NCBI GenBank assembly: GCA_028871345.1
Contig: JAGWNK010000001.1
Coordinates: forward strand, 186,001-250,000
Direction: 5' to 3'
Origin: Alphaproteobacteria bacterium
GTDB lineage: Bacteria; Pseudomonadota; Alphaproteobacteria; Micropepsales; Micropepsaceae
Length of the DNA: 64,000 nucleotides
Made by a program: the position numbers and the translations under genes. Under the pieces are notes generated by a model. That model was not told where the DNA came from, did no database searches, and saw nothing but the letters and a program-made list of their open reading frames with translations. Within the stretch, counting starts at the first letter, position 1. Each line of letters begins with the position of its first letter. Positions 25,877 through 34,467 of the stretch are shown here, piece by piece.

Positions 25877-27427
25877 TCACTCCACGGCAACGAGCTGGGC
25901 TTCGACGCTGTGTCCGAGCGTCTCGTCAGGCCCAAGCCTGATGTATTTCACAAGCAGATAGATGTCCGCGATCAGCAGCGTGCTGTAGAACACGACGAAG
26001 CCGCACAAGCTGAACAGCACATTGCCCGCCACTGTCGATGAAACGCCGAGCGCCGTGGGCAGCACGCCTTCGATGACCCAAGGCTGGCGACCGTACTCGG
26101 CGACGATCCAGCCGAGTTCGGCGGCGATCCAGGGCAGCGGCAAGGTCCACAACGCCAGGTACAGGAAGCTCCTGTGGCGGCCGAGACGCCGCTTGGCTGC
26201 GAGCCAGAAAGCCAGGGCGAACAGGGCGATGAAGCAGAAGCCCAGCGCCACCATCAGGCGGAAGGACCAGAACAGCACCGGCACGTCCGGGACTGTCGAG
26301 GCCGCCGCCAGGTCGATCTCCTGGGGAGTTGCGTTCTCCACGTCGGCACGGAAGCGCTTGAGCAGCAGCGCATAGCCCAGATCGCTCACATGCGCCTCGA
26401 GGGTCTTGCGCAACTCGGCATTGCCGCGATCCGTCTTCAGCTTTTGCAGGGCGTCATAGGCGACGATGCCGTTCTTGATCCGCTGCTTGGCGAGCTGCGT
26501 GAGGTTGTTGATGCCAGGCACCGGCGTATCCGCCGACCTTGTGGCGATCAGGCCCAGGACCCAGGGCACCTTCACCTCGTACCGGGTGGTGTGAGAGGCG
26601 AGATCGGGAACGCCGAATACCGTGAACGACGCCGGAGCCGGCTCGGTGTTCCACATCGCTTCGATGGCCGCGACCTTCATCTTCTGGTTCAGGCTGGCGG
26701 TGTAGCCGCTTTCGTCGCCCAGCACGACCACACTCAGCGCCGACGCCAGGCCGAAGCTGGCGGCCACGGTCATGGACCGCTTGGCGAGCTCGATGTTGCG
26801 GCCGCGCAGCATGTAGTAGGCGCTGATGGCAAGGACAAATACCGCCCCTACGACATAGCCCGCACTGACGGTGTGCACGAACTTCGCCTGGGCGACGGGA
26901 TTGAACAGGACATCCATGAAGTTCGAGACTTCCATGCGCATTGTGTCGGGGTCGAAATGCGCGCCGACTGGAAACTGCATCCAGCCATTGGCGATGAGAA
27001 TCCACAGTGCCGACAGATTGGTGCCGATCGCCACACACCAAGTGACGACAAGGTGCGTCACCTTCGACATGCGGTTCCAGCCGAAGAAGAACAGGCCGAC
27101 GAACGTCGCTTCCAGGAAGAAGGCCATCAATCCTTCGATGGCGAGCGGAGCCCCGAACACGTCCCCCACGTAGTGAGAGTAATAGGCCCAGTTGGTGCCG
27201 AACTGGAATTCCATCGTGATGCCGGTAGCGACGCCCATGGCGAAGTTGATGCCGAACAGCGTGCCCCAGAACTTTGTCATGTCGCGCCAGATCTGGCGTC
27301 CGGTCATGACGTAGACGGTCTCCATGATGCCCAGGAGGATGGAGAGTCCGAGGGTCAGCGGCACGAAGAGAAAGTGGTACAGCGCCGTAATGGCGAACTG
27401 CAGCCGGGATAATTCGACGATATCCAT
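25877..27427 (-). CDS. cydA: Cytochrome bd ubiquinol oxidase subunit I
   Basis: 516 residues, haem-bearing subunit that oxidises ubiquinol and reduces oxygen. LSRLQFAITALYHFLFVPLT opens it (haem His), with GITMEFQFGTNWAYYSHYVG and the C-terminal GRQPWVIEGVLPTALGVS. The size suits the long Q-loop form. It lies 5 bases before cydB. The set serves respiration at low oxygen. Confidence 0.97.
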   Translation of the reverse strand: MDIVELSRLQFAITALYHFLFVPLTLGLSILLGIMETVYVMTGRQIWRDMTKFWGTLFGINFAMGVATGITMEFQFGTNWAYYSHYVGDVFGAPLAIEGLMAFFLEATFVGLFFFGWNRMSKVTHLVVTWCVAIGTNLSALWILIANGWMQFPVGAHFDPDTMRMEVSNFMDVLFNPVAQAKFVHTVSAGYVVGAVFVLAISAYYMLRGRNIELAKRSMTVAASFGLASALSVVVLGDESGYTASLNQKMKVAAIEAMWNTEPAPASFTVFGVPDLASHTTRYEVKVPWVLGLIATRSADTPVPGINNLTQLAKQRIKNGIVAYDALQKLKTDRGNAELRKTLEAHVSDLGYALLLKRFRADVENATPQEIDLAAASTVPDVPVLFWSFRLMVALGFCFIALFALAFWLAAKRRLGRHRSFLYLALWTLPLPWIAAELGWIVAEYGRQPWVIEGVLPTALGVSSTVAGNVLFSLCGFVVFYSTLLIADIYLLVKYIRLGPDETLGHSVEAQLVAVE

Positions 27428-27436
27428 GGTGATGCC

Positions 27437-27598
27437 CTAATGTGCGGGGCCGACGAGGCGTGCATAGACGGCGCCCGTGTCGGCATTGGGACGATGGGAA
27501 GGACTGAAGAAAGCGATGTAGAGGCCGGTCAGGAGGATCAGCTTCGCCGTCAGCACCACGGCGATTTCCCGCCAGAGATGGCGCATATGGGGTTTCAT
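27437..27598 (-). CDS. cydP: CydP-like putative small subunit of cytochrome bd oxidase
   Basis: 53 residues from the ATG at 27598: a short basic start (MKPHMRHLWREIAVVLTAKL), one membrane helix (ILLTGLYIAFF) and a polar tail. The RE-A-VL--KL--L---FF pattern directly upstream of cydA matches the proposed CydP small subunit. cydA begins 9 bases downstream. The ORF could be extended to 27631, but the ATG at 27598 fits the family. Confidence 0.75.
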   Translation of the reverse strand: MKPHMRHLWREIAVVLTAKLILLTGLYIAFFSPSHRPNADTGAVYARLVGPAH

Positions 27599-27990
27599 CG
27601 CCCGTTCTTTCGCGCCCAGACTCATTCGCACCAGCTTACGGCGGGGGCGACAGTGCTGGTCAAGGATGAGGCGGCCGGTCCAAGAAGCGTCATGTGCCCT
27701 CCGATTTCGCTGGGATTGGCTTCTGTCACGGAGGCGACCTTGCCTTATTTGACGGAAGTCAAAATAATGCGCAAGCCTCGCATTGTTCTAAGAAAAATCC
27801 TGGAAACGGCCCCTGACGGGACAATGTGACGCTGGGCCAAATGCAGACCTCCCCGGGGCGGTTGGCCCGACCGCCTGAGGTGGCTAGCATCCTCGAGACG
27901 GGGTCGTTCTCGGTCCGCTAATCAGCCGCAATCTCAGGGCAACATGTTGGCGCGCCTTGCAGTGTTTGATAAAGTTGCAGAGAGACCAAT
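27599..27990. other. Regulatory region between cydPABX and fixLJ
   Basis: 392 bases separating two divergent transcription units. It holds the FixK/FNR-type box at 27749-27762. Near fixL, TTTGATAAAGTTGC around 27965 carries only a half-site. No ORF with coding character is visible. Confidence 0.6.
27749..27762. promoter_or_regulatory. FixK/FNR-type box, TTGACGGAAGTCAA
   Basis: A perfect palindrome of the form TTGAC-N4-GTCAA, the site bound by FNR/FixK regulators. It lies about 150 bases upstream of the cydP start and 229 bases upstream of fixL. Position suggests activation of the cyd operon at low oxygen. No fixK or fnr gene is in the window. Confidence 0.75.
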
Positions 27991-29523
27991 TTGCAAAATG
28001 ATATGCCCCGCCCCCCCAATGCTGAGACCGACGTCATGCCGGGGGACGATTCCCTGTTCACGACACTGATCGCCACCGCGGTCGATGGAATCACGGTCAT
28101 CGACGAGCGCGGCATCATCCGAGTCTTCAGCCAAGCTTGCGAACGCCTGTTCCAGTACGCGGCGAGCGACGTCGTGGGCCAGAACGTCAATATGCTTATG
28201 CCCGAGCCCTATCGGGAGGCTCACGACAGCTACATCAATCGCTACAAGACGACCGGCGAGGCCCGCATCATCGGCATCGGCCGCGAGGTGCACGGCCAGA
28301 GAAAGGACGGGTCTGTCTTTCCCATGTACCTGTCGGTGGGTGAGGGCCGCCTCAACGGCAACCGCATCTTCGTTGGTATCATCCACGATCTGACCGAGCT
28401 TTACAGCGTCCGCGAGGCCCGGGACGCCGAAAAGGCGTTTCTGGCCTCCATCGTCGAGTCGTCGAACGACGCCATCGTCGCAAAGACTTTGGACGGCGTC
28501 ATCACGAGCTGGAATGACGCTGCGGAACGCATGTTCGGCTACAAGGCATCCGAAATCGTTGGCAAGCCCATCACGCTGCTCTTCCCGCCCGATAGGCTGG
28601 TGGAGGAAAGCGAGATCCTGGCGAAGCTCAGGGCCGGCGAAGGCGTTCACCATTACGAAACGATCAGGAAGCGCAAGGATGGCGGGCTTATCGACGTCTC
28701 GGTCACGATCTCTCCGATGCGCGACGCCTCTGGGAGGATCGTCGCGGCATCGAAGACAATCCGTGACATCACTGATCGGAAGGCGGCCGAAGCCCGCCTG
28801 CAGTCGCTGCAGAACGAGCTCAGTCACGTGGCGCGGCTCACCGAAATGAGTCAAGTATCAGCCGCCATCGCCCATGAGCTGAACCAACCACTGACCGCAA
28901 TCCTCAACTATACGAACGTGGCCAAGCGGCTGATTGCCTCGGTCAATCCGGCCTCGACCCCGAAGGCCTACGAAGCCGTTTCCAAGGCCGGCGACCAGGC
29001 CGTTCGGGCGGGCCAGATCATCCGGCGGCTGCGCGATTTCGTGGAAAAGCGCGAATCGAATCGAACCGTGGAGGACATCAACCTCATCGCTGACGACGCC
29101 ATCGCGCTGGGCCTCATCGGTGCCAAGTCGGCAAACATCCGGACCTGCATCAAATTCGCCGACCGGCCCCCGCCGATCTACGTGGATCGCGTACAAATTC
29201 AACAAGTGATGGTAAATCTGCTGCGTAATGCCGTGGAGGCTATGTCGACCTGCCAGCGACGGGAATTGACCATCTCGACGGTGGCCATGGACGGGGCTGG
29301 AGTGGAAGTCGTGGTGGCGGACACTGGTCCGGGAATCGCCCCCGAGATCGGCGACCGGCTCTTCAAGCCATTCGTCACCACCAAGGCGGGCGGGATGGGA
29401 ATCGGGCTGGCCATCAGCCAGACGATCATCGAATCACACGGTGGAAGGCTGTGGATGAATCCGAACTCGCCCGGCGGTACGGTCTTCCACTTCACGATTC
29501 CTGCGGCCACCGGCCTGGAGTAA
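27991..29523 (+). CDS. fixL: FixL-type haem PAS oxygen-sensing histidine kinase
   Basis: 510 residues. PAS 1 (about 20-140) matches the FixL haem domain: aligning HDSYINRY and ARIIGIGR with Bradyrhizobium FixL gives His78 as the proximal haem ligand, Arg84 as a propionate contact and Arg98 as the oxygen-contacting residue. PAS 2 spans about 150-265. HisKA follows with His295 in AIAHELNQPLTAILNY, then an HATPase domain (NLLRNAVEAM, DTGPGIA, GMGIGLAIS). It has no membrane helices, so it is soluble. TTG 27991 has GAGAG upstream; ATG 28003 is the alternative. fixJ starts 4 bases after its stop. Confidence 0.92.
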   Translation: MQNDMPRPPNAETDVMPGDDSLFTTLIATAVDGITVIDERGIIRVFSQACERLFQYAASDVVGQNVNMLMPEPYREAHDSYINRYKTTGEARIIGIGREVHGQRKDGSVFPMYLSVGEGRLNGNRIFVGIIHDLTELYSVREARDAEKAFLASIVESSNDAIVAKTLDGVITSWNDAAERMFGYKASEIVGKPITLLFPPDRLVEESEILAKLRAGEGVHHYETIRKRKDGGLIDVSVTISPMRDASGRIVAASKTIRDITDRKAAEARLQSLQNELSHVARLTEMSQVSAAIAHELNQPLTAILNYTNVAKRLIASVNPASTPKAYEAVSKAGDQAVRAGQIIRRLRDFVEKRESNRTVEDINLIADDAIALGLIGAKSANIRTCIKFADRPPPIYVDRVQIQQVMVNLLRNAVEAMSTCQRRELTISTVAMDGAGVEVVVADTGPGIAPEIGDRLFKPFVTTKAGGMGIGLAISQTIIESHGGRLWMNPNSPGGTVFHFTIPAATGLE

Positions 29524-29527
29524 GCGA

Positions 29528-30136
29528 ATGGCGGAAGGCGCCCCCGTTTTCGTTGTCGACGACGATCCCGATATCCGGGATTCGTTGAAAATGCTGCTGG
29601 AGGCGGCCGAGTACCCTACACAGGTTTTCGAATCGGCAGCGGCCTTTCTGGCGAGCGCCGCGCCCTCCACGGCTGGGTGCCTGATCGTGGACGTCCAGAT
29701 GCCCGGCATGAACGGGATCGAACTGCAGAGGGAGCTGAATGCGCGGCATTCGCCGCTGCAGGTGATCGTGATGACCGGCCACGGCGACATCCCGATTGCC
29801 GTAGAGGCCATGAAGACGGGCGCTGTCGACTTCCTGGAGAAGCCCTTCGAGGACACCGTGTTGCTCAAGAGCGTCGAGGGAGCCATTGCGCGGGCGTCCT
29901 CGGCCATGAGCCACACCAAACAGGCCGAAGAGGCCGGAAGCCGCTTAAGTTCCCTGACGGAACGTGAGCGACAGGTGTTGGATATGATCGTAGCCGGCAA
30001 GGCCAACAAGGTCATCGCCTACGAGCTTGCGATCTCTCCGCGCACCGTGGAGATCCATCGCGCTCGGGTCATGGAGAAGATGGGTGCAGTCAATCTGGCC
30101 GACCTGGTGCGACGTGTTCTGTCCATAAAATCCTAG
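29528..30136 (+). CDS. fixJ: FixJ-type response regulator
   Basis: 202 residues. The receiver has acidic residues Asp11-13, phosphorylated Asp55 in LIVDVQMPG, Thr83 and Lys105. The C-terminal LuxR-type helix-turn-helix runs from about 140 (LTERERQVLDMIVAGKANKV, SPRTVEIHRARVMEKM). It is the expected partner of the preceding kinase. In rhizobia FixJ activates fixK, whose product binds sites like the one upstream of cydP. Confidence 0.94.
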   Translation: MAEGAPVFVVDDDPDIRDSLKMLLEAAEYPTQVFESAAAFLASAAPSTAGCLIVDVQMPGMNGIELQRELNARHSPLQVIVMTGHGDIPIAVEAMKTGAVDFLEKPFEDTVLLKSVEGAIARASSAMSHTKQAEEAGSRLSSLTERERQVLDMIVAGKANKVIAYELAISPRTVEIHRARVMEKMGAVNLADLVRRVLSIKS

Positions 30137-30223
30137 GGAAGTTACGTATTTTCTTCGAAAGGCCGTCTGGTATTTTCAAAAACCACGGTATTTCTGTGGA
30201 TATGGTTATTGCGGAGTCCCCCC

Positions 30224-30574
30224 TTGAGCCTGACTCTCGACATCGTCGACGATGACGAGGCGGTGCGCGATTCCACGCGCGCCTTGCTGGAGTCCTACGG
30301 CTACACCGTCCGCGCCTTCGCGTCGGCCGAGGACTACCTCAACAGCGGTGGCAACGCCGCCGACTGTCTGCTGGTGGACCAGCACATGCCCGGAATGACC
30401 GGTCTCGATCTTCTCGAGCGCCTCCATGCCCAGGGCAGCCATGTCCGCGCCATCATGATGACGGGCCGCAGTGATCCGACGCTGGAACCGCGCGCCCACC
30501 GGATCGGCGTCAAGCTCCTGCACAAGCCGGTGGAAGAAGCGCAACTCGTTCGCTGGATCGAGAACGCGGCCTGA
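30224..30574 (+). CDS. Stand-alone receiver-domain protein
   Basis: 116 residues, REC only. Phosphoacceptor Asp52 in LLVDQHMPGMTG, Thr80 and Lys101 are intact. TTG at 30224 is chosen because GGAG stands 7 bases upstream; a TTG at 30209 would add five residues. With no output domain and lying 87 bases after fixJ, it may act as a phosphate sink or antagonist of FixL, like FixT in function but not in sequence. That is inference. Confidence 0.8.
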   Translation: MSLTLDIVDDDEAVRDSTRALLESYGYTVRAFASAEDYLNSGGNAADCLLVDQHMPGMTGLDLLERLHAQGSHVRAIMMTGRSDPTLEPRAHRIGVKLLHKPVEEAQLVRWIENAA

Positions 30575-30689
30575 TCCCGCCGGGACGGCCGTCCCGCGGA
30601 TGCGGGAAACACCTACAGGAAAACCACAACTAACAATCCGCACCGCAGGCAGGCACCCTGCGACATGAAGTCCATGACGGCGGAAATCC

Positions 30690-30923
30690 ATGAGCGGCGA
30701 GACGATTCAAGATACCAGGCAAGAAGCCCGGAACATTGCCCTCCTCTTCGAGCAGGCCATTCTGCGCCATCGCACGAGCGAAACATCCGCCGAGATCCGC
30801 AAGCGGTTGATTGCCGCCGCCAAGGAACTTCGGCAACTGGCTCTGGATCCGGGCAGCTGCGAACGCCTGTCGAGACTGGCCTCTGAATTCGACGCACACG
30901 CGGCGATGGGAGACGATCAGTGA
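30690..30923 (+). CDS. Small hypothetical helical protein
   Basis: 77 residues, predicted helical and charged (RQEARNIALLFEQAILRHRT, IRKRLIAAAKELRQLALDP). No recognised family. It follows the receiver gene on the same strand by 115 bases and is coupled to the next ORF by a GTGA overlap. Confidence 0.6.
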   Translation: MSGETIQDTRQEARNIALLFEQAILRHRTSETSAEIRKRLIAAAKELRQLALDPGSCERLSRLASEFDAHAAMGDDQ

Positions 30924-31099
30924 TCGAAGCCCGCGACACCGCATGTCCGTTGCCCACCGGAGAGAACATGCTGGCTGAAGCTTCACCCTCCAAAGCTGGC
31001 TTCTCCGGTGCGGCAATGGTCGCCAACGAAACCCTTCTTGAACCTATTCAGCGCTTCCAAGACGAACTGCTTTTGGCCGCACATCCTCGTCCGCATTGA
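30920..31099 (+). CDS. Small ORF translationally coupled to the preceding gene
   Basis: 59 codons from GTG 30920, whose GTGA overlaps the stop of the previous gene. It reads MIEARDTACPLPTGENMLAE and ends LLLAAHPRPH. It was found by reading past the stop. Coupling geometry is the main support; function unknown. The 207 bases that follow, up to the copper chaperone gene, hold nothing recognisable. Confidence 0.4.
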   Translation: MIEARDTACPLPTGENMLAEASPSKAGFSGAAMVANETLLEPIQRFQDELLLAAHPRPH

Positions 31100-31306
31100 A
31101 CCCCCGTCCGACGAGGATTGGCCTCCGGCGCCTGACCCGGCCAGCCTGACAAGGCCGGCGGGCGCCCCCTTCTCCCCGAAATAATACTGCGACACGCTAT
31201 CACTTGACCCTGACGGGCGGTCGATCGACCTTCCTACCATAGGCCGTGTCCTCGCGCCCGCCAGCGTTTTCGGCGCCGCGGCCGCACCCCATCGAGGGAT
31301 CAACTC

Positions 31307-31765
31307 ATGTCGCTCCGCCACCTAAACACTTACACGCTGCATGCAGGCGCGATGGTGGCGCTGGCCATCATCGTCCTCTCGACCGACGCGATTGCCGGCG
31401 GGGCCGCCGTTGGCGATGCCTGGTTCCGGTCCCTCCCTGCCGGCTTACCGGCCGGCGGCTACTTCACGCTGCACAACGTCGGTCATTCGACCCTGACGCT
31501 CACCGGAGCGACCTCATCCGCGTGCGGCATGATCATGCTCCACAAGTCGTCGGACAAAGAAGGCATGTCGAGCATGGAGGAGGTCTCGCAAGTGAACGTC
31601 GCGCCGGGCGCAACCCTCAAGTTCGCGCCAGGCGGTTATCACCTGATGTGCATGGACCCGAAGCCGTCGCTGAAACCCGGCAAAAGCGTGGACGTGTCGC
31701 TCCTGTTCGCGGATGGCACCAAGTTGGAGGTTGCCTTCACCGTGCGCAACGCGGCAGGGAAATAG
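31307..31765 (+). CDS. Periplasmic copper chaperone PCu(A)C family
   Basis: 152 residues: signal peptide (AMVALAIIVLSTDAIA), then the PCuAC domain. The Cu(I) site motif H-(x)n-M ... H-x-M is visible as MLHKSSDKEGMSSM and GYHLMCM. Such proteins deliver copper to cytochrome oxidases. It lies beside the respiration and oxygen-sensing genes but is not in their operons. Confidence 0.88.
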   Translation: MSLRHLNTYTLHAGAMVALAIIVLSTDAIAGGAAVGDAWFRSLPAGLPAGGYFTLHNVGHSTLTLTGATSSACGMIMLHKSSDKEGMSSMEEVSQVNVAPGATLKFAPGGYHLMCMDPKPSLKPGKSVDVSLLFADGTKLEVAFTVRNAAGK

Positions 31766-31901
31766 TCGGCGCCCCCGTTCCGCCGACATGTGGATGCATC
31801 CCGATGCCCAAGCCGAACGAGACGCAGTCGCGCGTTGGCTGATGGACAGGCTTCAGTCCGTATTCTAACCCTTTGACGCCATCGCTGAGCAAAGCGGAAT
31901 C

Positions 31902-32561
31902 ATGCGCTCAATTGCCAGCCGCCTAGCCATCTTCGGACTCGTCGCGGCGTCGTGGTGGTGGACCGCCCGCGTCAAGCTGTCAGTTGCGGGCGACCTCGTG
32001 TGCATCCTCGGCGGCCCGCTGGCCGTCTATCCCACAGTGCTGCTCGGCTGCAAGCTCTTGGCAACACGGCCGACGAAAGAGTTCGCCGAAAAAACCACGA
32101 TCGTCGTACATGCCGCCATCGGCGTCTTCTATGGCGTCGCCGTCATCAAGGCGATCAGCCTTTTCGGCGTCTATCGCGGCGAAATAATCGATTGGCCGAA
32201 ATCCATCGTCCACGTGCTCTTCCTGTTCGCCAGCGTGATCGCGACGCTGACCGTCGCCAACCTGGCGTTGAAGGCTTGGGGCGCGCCGTTCGCCTTGATC
32301 CTGAGCCGGAACCTGGCGACAAGCTGGCTCTATCGTTGGACGCGCAATCCGATGGTGATCGCGTCATTTCTGTGGCTTGTGACGATCGGACTGGAGCTCC
32401 AATCTTCGGCATTCATCGCCTGGGTGGTACTCGTCTTGTCGCCGGCGGAACTGATCTTCCTCAAGCTCTACGAAGAGCGGGAATTGGAAATCCGTTTCGG
32501 AGGGGCCTATCGCGCCTATAAGGCCACGACGCCGTTCCTGCTGCCGTTGCCTTGGGGTTAG
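31902..32561 (+). CDS. Third ICMT/PEMT-like membrane methyltransferase
   Basis: 219 residues with about five membrane helices. The C-terminal part has WLYRWTRNPMVIASFLWLVT and YEERELEIRFGGAYRAYKAT, the isoprenylcysteine/phospholipid methyltransferase pattern, though RNPM replaces the common RHPxY. It is more distant from the tandem pair at 18.6-19.8 kb than those are from each other. Convergent with ubiV, whose stop overlaps its end by 4 bases. Confidence 0.75.
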   Translation: MRSIASRLAIFGLVAASWWWTARVKLSVAGDLVCILGGPLAVYPTVLLGCKLLATRPTKEFAEKTTIVVHAAIGVFYGVAVIKAISLFGVYRGEIIDWPKSIVHVLFLFASVIATLTVANLALKAWGAPFALILSRNLATSWLYRWTRNPMVIASFLWLVTIGLELQSSAFIAWVVLVLSPAELIFLKLYEERELEIRFGGAYRAYKATTPFLLPLPWG

Positions 32562-33466
32562 TCGACTTCGTCAAAATGGCGCACACCGGGAACGCCCCGC
32601 AGAAAGCCGTCCGACATTGGACCGGGCAATTCCAGGACGCCCAGGGCCTCCGTAGCTTCCTGCTCGGTCATGTGCCCGTCGGCCACGTCGCGGAAGATGC
32701 GGATCACGCGGACCATGTCGCAGCTCTGCGGGGACAGACGCAGCGACACGACGCCCGCGTCGCGCAGCGCCGCGATCTGGTGCGTGGCGGCAGTCACGAC
32801 ATAGCCCATGGTCTGGATGCCGTTGACCGCGAGGAAGGGTCGACCGTCGATGGTCGTGACGTCCATGCCGTCGGCGTCGCGATCGCAGACGAACTGGCAG
32901 GCATCTTTGGGAACGCCATGGGCCCGCGCATGATAGCAGCGTGCCGACAGCGCCAACGGCGCCCTGCCGAAGGCGAATACCTCAACGACCTCGTTGCCCT
33001 TCGCAATCAGCCGGATCGACTCCAGCGGCAATTCCGGGGGCAGGCAGATGCGCGTGGCGCCCAGCTCGCGATGCAGCGCCAACGTCTCCTCGTTGTAGAT
33101 GTTGAGGAACGGGCCGATCACATGCGGCCGCCCGCCGAGTAGATGCACGGTGGCGATGTCGTTGGCCTCGATCAGATAACCCGCCTCGACCATGTCGCGG
33201 ATGTCGCGAATTTCACGCTTGGTGGTGGGCAGCGCCAGCGTCGAGTAGACGACCTCCTTGCCGCCGCGCTCGAGGCGATCCACCGTCGACAGAATGACCT
33301 CATCACGGAACGGCTTGCGCTTGGAGCACACGACCTCGCCGATGCAGACCCGGTCGACGGGCGCCTCGTCGGCAATGCGGTTGTAGAAGTCGGTCCACCG
33401 CTCCCCGGACCAGTTGAACAGGACAGGACCGAGCGTCAGGGACAGGCGGGGCTGGGAGTTGCTCAT
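32558..33466 (-). CDS. ubiV: UbiV, O2-independent ubiquinone hydroxylation protein
   Basis: 302 residues of the U32 peptidase-like family. The candidate 4Fe-4S cysteines are in VCIGEVVCSKR and in SARCYHARAHGVPKDACQF with the VCDRD Cys just after. With UbiU it hydroxylates the ubiquinone ring without oxygen. The start ATG at 33466 overlaps the stop of ubiU (ATGA). The longer reading frame to 33937 is only the ubiU region read out of frame. Confidence 0.92.
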   Translation of the reverse strand: MSNSQPRLSLTLGPVLFNWSGERWTDFYNRIADEAPVDRVCIGEVVCSKRKPFRDEVILSTVDRLERGGKEVVYSTLALPTTKREIRDIRDMVEAGYLIEANDIATVHLLGGRPHVIGPFLNIYNEETLALHRELGATRICLPPELPLESIRLIAKGNEVVEVFAFGRAPLALSARCYHARAHGVPKDACQFVCDRDADGMDVTTIDGRPFLAVNGIQTMGYVVTAATHQIAALRDAGVVSLRLSPQSCDMVRVIRIFRDVADGHMTEQEATEALGVLELPGPMSDGFLRGVPGVRHFDEVD

Positions 33467-34467
33467 CGCCAAGCCTTCTTGTAGGCGCCCGTGGTGTCGC
33501 GCTGTCCTTCGGTCAGCGCCCGCAGCTCGTTGAAATCGACCTTGGCGCCGGAGGCGATGGCGTCGAGGGCACGCCGGAAGGCCTGCACGACGGTCGCCAC
33601 GTAGGCGCGGCCCCGCTGGCGTCCCTCGATCTTGAAGGCCGTGACGCCGATCTCTGCCAGGCGCGGCAGCAGTTCGACAGCGTTGAGGCTGACCGGATCC
33701 TCGAACAGATGCGAAGCCGTACCGCGGGCGCGGAAGCTGCCCTTGCAGAGCGTGGGATACCCCGCCGGCTCGCCGCGCGCGAAGCGTTCCACCGTGAAGC
33801 CACCGACGGACGCGACCAGTTCCTCGTTCTCTTCCCGGTAGTCGACATGGCTGGGAGGAGAGCACACGCCTGTCATGTTGGGTGACTTGCCCGTGGCATA
33901 GGACGACAACATGCAGCGCCCCTCCGCCATCACGCACAGGCCGCCGAACACGAATACTTCGGTTTCGCAGGGCGCGGCCTGTGCCGTCAGGCGGGCGATC
34001 TCCTCAACCGTCAGCACGCGCGGCAGGACCACGCGGGCGACGCCGAAATGGTCCCTATAGAACGCGATGGCTTCGGGCGTCGCCGCGGCGGCCTGGACCG
34101 AAAGGTGCAGCCGCTGCTTGGGATGATTGCGCCGCGCATAGGCTACCAGCGCGGCGTCGGCGAGGATGAGAGCATCGGCACCCGCCGCCACCGCGTCGTC
34201 GACACCCTTCTTCCACAGATCGGTCGTGCTGGCGCGCATGAATGTATTGAGCGCGATGAGCACCTTGACGCGGCGGTCGTGAGCGTAAGCGACGCCTTCG
34301 CGCATCTCGGCGCGATCGAAATTGAGACCGGGGAAGTTGCGGGCATTGGTCTCGTCGCGGAAGCCGCAATAGACGGAATGAGCCCCGGCGTCCACGGCCG
34401 TTCGCAATCCCGCCGGCGTGCCGGCCGGACATACAAGTTCGAGCGGAGAAGGTCGGGTGCCGTTCAT
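33463..34467 (-). CDS. ubiU: UbiU, O2-independent ubiquinone hydroxylation protein
   Basis: 334 residues, U32 peptidase-like. LELVCPAGTPAGLRTAVDAG opens the family pattern. Cluster cysteines: GGLCVMAEGRCMLSSYATGK, GVCSPPSHVDYREE and TLCKGSF. It forms a heterodimer with UbiV. Its start overlaps the end of ubiT by 4 bases, giving a tight ubiT-ubiU-ubiV operon. Confidence 0.93.
   Translation of the reverse strand: MNGTRPSPLELVCPAGTPAGLRTAVDAGAHSVYCGFRDETNARNFPGLNFDRAEMREGVAYAHDRRVKVLIALNTFMRASTTDLWKKGVDDAVAAGADALILADAALVAYARRNHPKQRLHLSVQAAAATPEAIAFYRDHFGVARVVLPRVLTVEEIARLTAQAAPCETEVFVFGGLCVMAEGRCMLSSYATGKSPNMTGVCSPPSHVDYREENEELVASVGGFTVERFARGEPAGYPTLCKGSFRARGTASHLFEDPVSLNAVELLPRLAEIGVTAFKIEGRQRGRAYVATVVQAFRRALDAIASGAKVDFNELRALTEGQRDTTGAYKKAWR

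Noticed and set aside
26174-27412. Plus-strand 412-codon frame opposite cydA
   Set aside because: Antisense shadow; cydA on the minus strand is unambiguous.
27991-29523. Apparent loss of the haem-ligand histidine in the FixL PAS domain (ARIIGIGR instead of PHIIGIGR)
   Set aside because: That position corresponds to a propionate-contacting residue that is also not His in other FixL proteins. The proximal ligand is the His of HDSY (His78), which is present along with Arg84 and Arg98.
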